Both the position numbers and the translations under genes were made by a program. From positions 434,001 to 498,000 of the forward strand of contig OOIN01000031.1 of NCBI GenBank assembly GCA_900323505.1: a stretch of DNA of 64,000 nucleotides, read 5' to 3'. Below are positions 57,538 to 64,000 of the stretch, one piece after another (the first letter of the stretch is position 1; each line of letters begins with the position of its first letter). The notes under the pieces are model-generated. The model made no database searches and was not told the DNA's origin. It worked only from the letters and a program-made list of their open reading frames with translations. The stretch comes from Ustilago trichophora (Eukaryota; Basidiomycota; Ustilaginomycetes; Ustilaginales; Ustilaginaceae).

Positions 57538-60168
57538 ATGCTACCCACCTCGCGCATCGACGCCGAAAAGAGGTCTTCCTACGCTGCCATCGACCTTGAT
57601 CACCAAGCTACATCTTCTGCAACTTCACCGTACGCCGCCGCTACGGGATACTCTTCCTCTGCGTCCACCTCTTCCGCTCTCGACTCTTCCCTCGATAATC
57701 CGCCCCCTTATCGCAAGCGGTATATTGACAGCCACGATACGCTGCTGCCCACACACTCGCCACCTTCCACCGCATATCTCAGCCAGGATTCACCGCAGAG
57801 GATGAGCAGTCCGGCTGCCAACAATAGGCGCTTTGCCGCTGGTTTCGATCCATATGCTTCCAGTACCGTCGATTCGGATCAGGCCAGCCTTGTCGACTCT
57901 CCTTCCGATTCGGCTGCACTCAAAGCAAAAGAGGCGGGATTTGACCCACCTCAGCCGCATCAGAGTGCAAAGGTCAACAAGTATGCCCATCTCATCCCCG
58001 TCCACAAGCAGCGCTCCGCCAACTTTGATCTCCTCTATTGGACGTTGCGACAGGAAGAAGTTATTGGGCTTATCTACACCATCCTCTCCCTCATCACACG
58101 ACTCTGGGGTATCGGTCAGAGCAATGTGGTCGTTTGGGACGAGGCGCATTTTGGCAAGTTTGGCTCGCACTACCTTCAGCAGGAGTTTTACTTTGATGTG
58201 CATCCTCCCCTCGGCAAGATGCTCGTGGGTCTGGCTGGTCTCATCAGCGGCTATCGCGGTCAGTTTGAATTCAAGTCGGGAGAGACCTACCCGGCAGACG
58301 TCAACTACGTTGGGATGAGGGTCATTCTGGCCATGTTCGGTGTTGCCATGGTTCCGCTTGCTTGGTTTACCAGTGGCGGCCTCAACTGGAACTGGCGCGC
58401 TCGTCACCTTTTGACGATCATGGTTTTGCTCGACAACGGCTGGCTCGTCATCTCGCGATTCATCTTGCTCGACTCCATGTTGCTCTGCTTCACCTTCACC
58501 ACCGTCCATGGACTCGTCAAGTTTATGCAGTACAAATCGGTACCCTTCTCCAAAGGCTGGTGGTTCTGGCTCGCTTTCACCGGTGCTTCCATCGGCTGTG
58601 TCTCTTCGGTCAAATGGGTCGGTCTCTTCGTCACTGCGCTCGTCGGTGTTTTCACGGTGGAAGATTTGTGGGAGAAGTTCGGCGACCTTCGCATGCCCGT
58701 CCGCGCTTACGCTCGGCACTGGTGTGCCCGCATCCTCTGCCTCATCTTCCTACCCCTCACCATCTACATGCTCAGCTTCAAGGCCCACTTTATGATCCTC
58801 AGCCGCTCTGGTCCTGGTGACGCACAGATGAGCAGTCTCTTCCAAAGCCATTTGCGCGGAAACGACTTTGCCCTCTCTCCTCCCGAAGCTGCCTATGGCT
58901 CCAAGATCACCCTGAAAAACATGGGCTATGGAGGAGGATTGCTCCACTCGCACGTCCAGACGTACCCCGTTGGATCTCAACAGCAGCAGGTCACCTGCTA
59001 CCATTACCGTGACAACAACAACGAGTTCATCATCACCCCTCCTTGGACCGATGACCCACTCCCCGCCAATTACTCGTCTTCCACCGAACCCATCCGTATG
59101 CTCAAGAACAACGACATCATTCGGTTGGTGCACGATCAGACCAAGCGCAACATTCACTCGCATCACGTAGCGGCGCCTGTCACCAAGGAGAATCTTGAAA
59201 TTTCAGGTTACGGTGACGATGTTACTGGCGATGACAACGATCACTGGATCGTCGAGGTGGTGGATGATATGGTGCACGGTAAAGTCCCCCGTGGTGGTCC
59301 CGTTCGATCGTTGACAACCCGTTTGAGACTGCGTCACAAGAACATTGGCTGCTACATGCGTGCCGCCAACGCTGTCCTACCCCAATGGGGTTGGAAGCAA
59401 GTCGAAGTCTCCTGTGACAAAGAAAACAATCCCAAGGACGAGCATACCTGGTGGAACATTGAAAACCACTGGAACGATCGACTGGAACCGGGTGATTCTC
59501 AACTCTACAAATCTCCTTTCCTTCGCGATTTCATCCATCTCAACGTCGCCATGATGACCTCGAACAACGCCCTGATTCCTGACGCTGACAAGGAAGACAT
59601 TTTGGCGAGTAAACCGTTCGACTGGCCTTTCCTGTGGAATGGTCTACGTATGAATTCGTGGGATGACAACTCGATCAAGTTTTACCTGCTTGGCAATCCT
59701 GTTATCTGGTGGTCGTCTTCCGTATCTCTTATCGTCTTTGGCGCCACTTGGTTGTGGTATATGATGAGACGTCAGAGGAGGATTCAAGATCTCTCACCCA
59801 CCGACTGGAATCACTTCCTCTACGTCGGTAAAATCGCTGCTTTCGGATGGATCCTCCACTACCTTCCTTTCCTCGTCATGGCCAGAGTCTGCTACTTGCA
59901 TCACTATCTCCCCATTCTCTATTTTGCCGTGCTGATGCTGGCTCATCTGATGGACCATTTCTTATGGAGACCCACCACCGCCGTCTACTATTTGGGAGGT
60001 CGTCAGAGAAAACCTCTCTCCGAAGGACTCAAAAACGCAACTTTCACCCTGTCAGTCCTCGCAGTGGCCGGTACCTTCTGGTGGTTTAGGAATAACAGCT
60101 TTGGTTTCAAAGGCGACATTAACACGCATAAGGGGTTGAAATGGAGGAAAAGCTGGAACATTTACTAG
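57538..60168 (+). CDS. PMT4: Protein O-mannosyltransferase, PMT4 family
   Basis: 876 residues from the first ATG (MLPTSRIDAEKRSSYAAIDL). A disordered N-terminus precedes FDLLYWTLRQEEVIGLIYTI and the catalytic loop VVWDEAHFGKFGSHY (D201, E202), then VHPPLGKML. Multiple membrane spans follow, with WFTSGGLNWNWRARHLL, ISRFILLDSMLLCFTF and SVKWVGLF. The luminal MIR region starts near 450 with LLHSHVQTYPVGSQQQQVTC and PPWTD; the GSQQQQVTC form is characteristic of PMT4 rather than PMT1/2. The C-terminal 4-span block includes NPVIWWSSSVSLIVF and HYLPFLVMARVCYLHHYLPI. The enzyme transfers mannose from dolichyl-phosphate-mannose to Ser/Thr of secreted and membrane proteins in the ER. In the smut Ustilago maydis, Pmt4 is known to be needed for plant penetration; I infer orthology only. 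Confidence 0.93.
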   Translation: MLPTSRIDAEKRSSYAAIDLDHQATSSATSPYAAATGYSSSASTSSALDSSLDNPPPYRKRYIDSHDTLLPTHSPPSTAYLSQDSPQRMSSPAANNRRFAAGFDPYASSTVDSDQASLVDSPSDSAALKAKEAGFDPPQPHQSAKVNKYAHLIPVHKQRSANFDLLYWTLRQEEVIGLIYTILSLITRLWGIGQSNVVVWDEAHFGKFGSHYLQQEFYFDVHPPLGKMLVGLAGLISGYRGQFEFKSGETYPADVNYVGMRVILAMFGVAMVPLAWFTSGGLNWNWRARHLLTIMVLLDNGWLVISRFILLDSMLLCFTFTTVHGLVKFMQYKSVPFSKGWWFWLAFTGASIGCVSSVKWVGLFVTALVGVFTVEDLWEKFGDLRMPVRAYARHWCARILCLIFLPLTIYMLSFKAHFMILSRSGPGDAQMSSLFQSHLRGNDFALSPPEAAYGSKITLKNMGYGGGLLHSHVQTYPVGSQQQQVTCYHYRDNNNEFIITPPWTDDPLPANYSSSTEPIRMLKNNDIIRLVHDQTKRNIHSHHVAAPVTKENLEISGYGDDVTGDDNDHWIVEVVDDMVHGKVPRGGPVRSLTTRLRLRHKNIGCYMRAANAVLPQWGWKQVEVSCDKENNPKDEHTWWNIENHWNDRLEPGDSQLYKSPFLRDFIHLNVAMMTSNNALIPDADKEDILASKPFDWPFLWNGLRMNSWDDNSIKFYLLGNPVIWWSSSVSLIVFGATWLWYMMRRQRRIQDLSPTDWNHFLYVGKIAAFGWILHYLPFLVMARVCYLHHYLPILYFAVLMLAHLMDHFLWRPTTAVYYLGGRQRKPLSEGLKNATFTLSVLAVAGTFWWFRNNSFGFKGDINTHKGLKWRKSWNIY

Positions 60169-60588
60169 ACTACTAGTCCCTCTTTCTTGCAACAACTGCA
60201 TATGTTGTTGTTGTTATTGTTGTTTACTTGCAAAAAGCTACCTCAGAGAGCTCCGGTTGTGAGTATCGCAACAGATCGCAATGGAATTTTGTTTCCCTTT
60301 GTTTTCTTTTTCTTTTGGTTGTTGGAGGTGTGGCGCTGATGGATGTGTGTGTGACGGTGCTCTGAAGCGCAGGACGAAATTCTCAAATCGAGCTGACATG
60401 TCATCGCGCAAATCTCACAGTTGGCATCCATGACCAATCACCCGAGTAGTGCAACGTTTTAAAACTTCAGTGATGGACTCTATGATGAGCAAAAGATCAA
60501 GTTTGTTCTCTACAAGTTGATTGTAAAAGTTCGAAAAAAAAAAAAAAAAAAAAAAAAAAAACGTTGAGGAGAATAAAGCACAAAGCGT
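60169..60588. other. Convergent spacer with 28-A tract
   Basis: About 0.4 kb between PMT4 (+) and the transporter gene (-), holding TTG repeats near 60201-60225 and an uninterrupted A run at 60534-60561. No gene seen. Confidence 0.6.
60534..60561. repeat. Poly-A tract, 28 bases
   Basis: An uninterrupted run of A just 3' of the transporter gene (poly-T on its coding strand). No retroelement body precedes it, so a genomic homopolymer is preferred over a retroposon tail. Confidence 0.75.
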
Positions 60589-62433
60589 CTATCTGCTTAC
60601 AGAAGGAGACGATGAAACGTTGGAGCTCAATGTGATGGCCGAAGAGTTTCTGCTTCCTGTCAAGGCTGTTTGTTGTCTTCTTGAATGTTGAGTTGCGTCT
60701 TGTTCCTCTACTTGTCGTTCTTGTTGCTGCTCTTCGTCATCGTCGTCGGGTGGCCCACCCTGACTTTGGACCTCGGCGAGAGCTTGTGCCTTCCTCTTCT
60801 CCTCCTGAAAACACCTATGGTCATCCCACCCGATGAATCCAAAACTGCTCAATACCGCCGTTGAACCCACCACCGCCACCAATCCACCCGTATGGCTACC
60901 CTTGACCGCATCGATCACCACCGCCAACGGGATCGTCAATGACAGACCCAACGTCGTAATCAACGGGGAACTTTTCAACATGGCCAACAGATATATGAAA
61001 TCGCTGACGAATGTTATGCACATGTTCACCACCACCCCTGCCCAAATCTGAGGTGAAGGAGGTAGAGTAAAAGATTCGATCCCAGAATAGTGCAAAATGG
61101 GGAGAAAAGGCCATAGGCAGAGAATGTTGATAGCACCAACGATGCCAAACATGAGAGGCATCGAGATACGGTCTTCGGATCCAATGCGGGTTTTAAGGAG
61201 CATAACGTAGAGAGAGTAGAGAAAGGCGGAGAGAAGGGCTAGCATGTCGCCCATGGGTGCGTTGGGAGGCTTGCTTGCAAGGAGTTTAACGGAAGCGTCA
61301 GGTGTAGAGGCGAGAGTGCGCTTCCATAGTCCATCGAGGACGAAGTTGTCCGTTGGAGCAGTGATGGTGGAGGTAGCAGTATCGCGATCGGCAAATGTTA
61401 CTGCGGCAACACCAAGTGCAGAGATGCAAACTGCTCCCAAACGTGGGAGGGTGAACCTGTCCACTCCCAACGCAGCACCCAGAGCAAGGGTGAAGAATCC
61501 ACTTGCAGATCCAATCGTAGTTCCACTGGCAACCGAAGTCAACCCCAACCCGGCATTGATGGCCCAATTTGCACCAAACCAGACACAAGTGAATTGCGAT
61601 GCAAGAATAGCAGTCTCCCTCAACGTCAATGGTGGGAGTGGCAGTGGGATGATGGGAGCTGAAGAAGGCGAGGTGGTTGGATCGCCAGGTGGGCGAACGA
61701 GGCTGATCGAAGTGCGGGGTCGTCGACCGTCGATAGAGGAAGGTCTCGGAACTGAAGTGGAGACGAGGAAGGGACGTACGGGCGAGCTGGGTCTCGAAAC
61801 GGGCGGTGTTGGCGCGAGCAAGGGTGTTGATGCTGTTGAAGAGTCTTCTTGCTGATGGGGTTGTGAGAAGGAGCGGGTGAGTCGGATCGGCTTCTGTTTC
61901 AGGCCGGAGTGCGACTTCTTCTTTCCTCCCCTCCCACGCTGCTGCTCGTCAGCCAGGACGGCAAATGGCTTGATAGCCGGCTGGTCAATGACCCTGGCAT
62001 CTGCAACGATCTCTTGCTCTCCCTCAGTCGATACTGTAGGCACATCAAAGCCGAGCGTCTTGAGCCATCTCGGCAGCTCTTCCTTATCATCTGCAATCTC
62101 GTCCTCATCGACTGCTCCTTCCACATCCTCCTGTTGCAACCTCGAGTACTGCTTGGATTCAGCAGCCTTGCTCCACCTCTTCCGCAGTCTGCTGCTTAGT
62201 AGATATGGGACCAGGTAGAGCGCAAACGACGAAGTGTTGGCGTAGGTGACGAAAAAGGGCTTATCGTATCCTCCCGTGGTCAACAGAGCGTTGGTGAGAA
62301 AATTCGAAGCTGTCCACAGCACAACGACGATGAGCAGCAGAAGCAAGCCTTGCATGTAGGATCTGCGTCTGCGATGGGATTGGGATTCCTCCGCAGAAGG
62401 GACCGGCCCTGAAAAAGAGGAGGTATCGGCCAT
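60589..62433 (-). CDS. DMT-superfamily transporter (SLC35F5/Thi74-like)
   Basis: 614 residues from the first ATG (MADTSSFSGPVPSAEESQSH). TM1 (about 29-52, GLLLLLIVVVLWTASNFLTN) and TM2 (FFVTYANTSSFALYLVPYLL) carry the pattern N-x-x-x-T...Y-x-K-P-F-F-x-T-Y seen in the SLC35F5/YML018C (Thi74) branch. A cytosolic insertion of about 180 residues precedes the other eight spans. Blocks there include FTCVWFGANWAINAGLGLTS, GTTIGSASGFFTLALGAALG, LSAFLYSLYVMLLKTRIGSE and LITTLGLSLTIPLAVVIDAV. Related fungal proteins sit in the vacuolar or Golgi membrane; the substrate is not known. The C-terminus is Gln/Ser-rich. The upstream extension begins with TTG, not ATG, and was not used. Confidence 0.85.
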   Translation of the reverse strand: MADTSSFSGPVPSAEESQSHRRRRSYMQGLLLLLIVVVLWTASNFLTNALLTTGGYDKPFFVTYANTSSFALYLVPYLLSSRLRKRWSKAAESKQYSRLQQEDVEGAVDEDEIADDKEELPRWLKTLGFDVPTVSTEGEQEIVADARVIDQPAIKPFAVLADEQQRGRGGKKKSHSGLKQKPIRLTRSFSQPHQQEDSSTASTPLLAPTPPVSRPSSPVRPFLVSTSVPRPSSIDGRRPRTSISLVRPPGDPTTSPSSAPIIPLPLPPLTLRETAILASQFTCVWFGANWAINAGLGLTSVASGTTIGSASGFFTLALGAALGVDRFTLPRLGAVCISALGVAAVTFADRDTATSTITAPTDNFVLDGLWKRTLASTPDASVKLLASKPPNAPMGDMLALLSAFLYSLYVMLLKTRIGSEDRISMPLMFGIVGAINILCLWPFLPILHYSGIESFTLPPSPQIWAGVVVNMCITFVSDFIYLLAMLKSSPLITTLGLSLTIPLAVVIDAVKGSHTGGLVAVVGSTAVLSSFGFIGWDDHRCFQEEKRKAQALAEVQSQGGPPDDDDEEQQQERQVEEQDATQHSRRQQTALTGSRNSSAITLSSNVSSSPSVSR

Positions 62434-63349
62434 ACTGTTTGGTGATGGGGTCGGACGCCGTTTTTGGAGGATGATGGTGGTAGGGGATAGGCTAAGGGCA
62501 AGGAGACTCAGCTCTGAGCAAAGCCGGCCCAATACGTGGCCGTTGAGTCAGCGATCGGATAGCTATCCGACGACGTTGAAATGTGACAGTCTCGAGAGAG
62601 AGAAAGAGGAAGAGGAAGAGCAAGAGGTGGTATGATGATAGGAGAAAGGGCGGCTATCAAAAGAACGGCTTCTCCGCTTCGGTGACATGATAGCAAAAAA
62701 AGTGGCTTGCATCTCACGCTTTCTTACATTCAAAGTCACGAAATACGAAATTCGCGTTTTTTGAGTGATTTTTGGCCAAACTTTCTTTTGCGGAGAACCC
62801 TTTTTGGCTGCGAATGAAATGACAATCGAGCACGCGATACGTGCATCTTTGAGGGAGAAAGAGAGCAAAAGGACGACTCAGCTTCTTTACGACCGGCGAG
62901 ATGTCCTCCGGCGGTTGCTTCAGCAATGTTAGGTTTGAGCACAGCACATTTGAAAATCGGCAGCGCTAAATCTCATCACTCTCAATTGAGATAGATGCCT
63001 TTGCTATCAGTCTCACCCCCGCACCAACAACAAACAAGGGTATTTTCAAGCTACTTATCCCTGCTCATTGGAAGAGCAACGGAGCCAACACTTTACACAT
63101 GACGAAGAGCAGCACAAATCCCAACTCGAACGATAGGCAGACGTGGAAACGGCTCTTGTTGTGTTTTGGTGTTATGCTTAGAGAAACGACGGCAATCATT
63201 GAATGCGCAAGGAGAAGTGCAAACGATAGGGTGTCCTCCGTCTGCGAAGTTTTTCCCCCTGATGCAGCAGCTATCACCATCATCATCCTCAAGGCGACAA
63301 ATCGTGCTGCCTATCAACAGCCGCGTATGCATGTTGGAAAAGAATGCGC
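62434..63349. other. Spacer upstream of the transporter
   Basis: About 0.9 kb between two minus-strand genes, holding the NAC alpha 3' end and the transporter promoter. No gene or clear repeat seen. Confidence 0.6.
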
Positions 63350-63976
63350 CTAGGAGGCGTTCATGATGGCGTTGATAAGGTCACCGTTGGACTCCTTGAG
63401 TGCCTTGACGGCCTTCCTTCGGGAGCAGTTGACCTGCTGCATGACGAGGTCGATGTCCTTGGCGTCAACACCCTCCTCGTCGATGGGCGAGTCATCGTCC
63501 TCCTCTTCTTCCTCGACCTTCTTCTCGGCACCGGCACCCGAGTTCTGGAGCGACTCGGCGAGCAGGCGCTCCTGAGCCTCGGCCTGAGCCATCTGCTGGG
63601 CAGCCTGGGCCTGGGCGAGCTGCGACATGTCCTCAGCCTTGGCCTCACCGAAAACGATGTAGACGTCCGAGTGCGAAGACTTGTAAACCTCGGGCTGGGC
63701 GATCACGTAGAGGTGCTATTTGTGTGCGTAATCAGTGGAGAGGTACGAGAAAGCTAACGATGGTCAGTCGAGGCTTCCTAAGACAGAATTGGGCGAAAGG
63801 GTTGATCAACTTACACCACGGGGGCGGCGCATGGTAACACGGGTGATACCACCGACCTTCTTGAGGCCGATACCCTGGAGAGCCTTGCGCGACTTGCGCT
63901 CGGCACGCGAAGCAACCTTGTCGGAAGCATGGACGTCAGCTCCGGCATCATCGAAGTCAAACTCCTGGACGTTAAG
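63350..63976 (-). CDS. EGD2: Nascent polypeptide-associated complex subunit alpha (partial, cut by right edge)
   Basis: Two exons are visible on the minus strand: 63976-63815 and 63715-63350, separated by a 99-nt GT-AG intron (phase 0). The visible part begins [20 protein letters not shown]; an AG at 63978-63977 indicates at least one more exon beyond the window. The NAC core ([20 protein letters not shown], then RRPRG joined to [20 protein letters not shown] and [11 protein letters not shown]) and the C-terminal UBA domain ([20 protein letters not shown] followed by [15 protein letters not shown]) are complete. The alpha-beta heterodimer binds nascent chains at the ribosome exit and limits mis-targeting to the ER. 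The UBA domain marks it as alpha, not beta. Confidence 0.93.
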
Positions 63977-64000
63977 CTATTGTCGTAAAAAGAGTTATAG

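Noticed and set aside
60534..60561. Poly-A as the tail of a retroposed gene
   Set aside because: No intronless gene copy or target duplication next to it; adjacent sequence is the 3' end of the transporter gene on the opposite strand.
62434..62532. Upstream extension of the DMT transporter
   Set aside because: Begins with TTG on the minus strand; the first ATG (62433) is preferred.

Overview
This window reads as nuclear DNA of a basidiomycete fungus, most probably a smut (Ustilaginomycotina). The reasons are: long intron-poor genes for Ser/Pro/Ala-rich proteins; a few short GT-AG introns concentrated in small housekeeping genes; purely fungal genes (class IV chitin synthase, DASH complex Dad1, PMT4, Get2, a Zn2Cys6 regulator); and no bacterial operons. 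The genus is an inference from overall impression. No tRNA, rRNA, CRISPR array or virus-like gene was seen.

Layout, left to right: a two-transmembrane Ser-rich orphan (+); an FG-repeat nucleoporin of the Nup1/Nup153 type (-); a TMEM256/DUF423 membrane protein (+, 2 exons); mitochondrial ATP synthase epsilon ATP15 (+, 3 exons); a bHLH regulator with an adenylate-enzyme-like domain in front (+); the SWR1 remodeller ATPase (-); a Dabb-domain protein (+, 3 exons); a Zn2Cys6 regulator (+, about 8 exons); eIF4A (-, with an 8-nt first coding exon); a Hel2/ZNF598 RING ligase (+); a foldback, MITE-like element; DASH subunit DAD1 (-, 2 exons); a class IV chitin synthase (-); an unusually long 5.3-kb spacer; a CDKN3-like tyrosine phosphatase (+); TFIIH subunit TFB1 carrying an in-frame TGA (-); HID1 (+); GET2 (-); PMT4 (+); a DMT-family transporter (-); and the 3' part of the NAC alpha subunit (-), cut by the right edge. 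That is 19 genes on alternating strands, with short convergent spacers (about 0.2-0.8 kb) and longer divergent ones.

The genes are mostly unrelated housekeeping functions. Loose themes are translation and nascent-chain handling (eIF4A, Hel2, Get2, NAC alpha), cell wall and secretion (chitin synthase, PMT4, HID1), and chromatin or transcription (SWR1, TFB1, bHLH, Zn2Cys6).

The observations I consider most worth a second look are: (1) the bHLH protein appears to carry a degenerate C-terminal domain of the acyl-CoA synthetase/ANL superfamily, with Ser where the catalytic Lys should be; (2) a dispersed palindromic motif built on TACTGTACAGTA, found in spacers and clustered five times upstream of the chitin synthase/phosphatase pair; (3) the in-frame TGA in TFB1; (4) the foldback element at about 34.4-35.2 kb.
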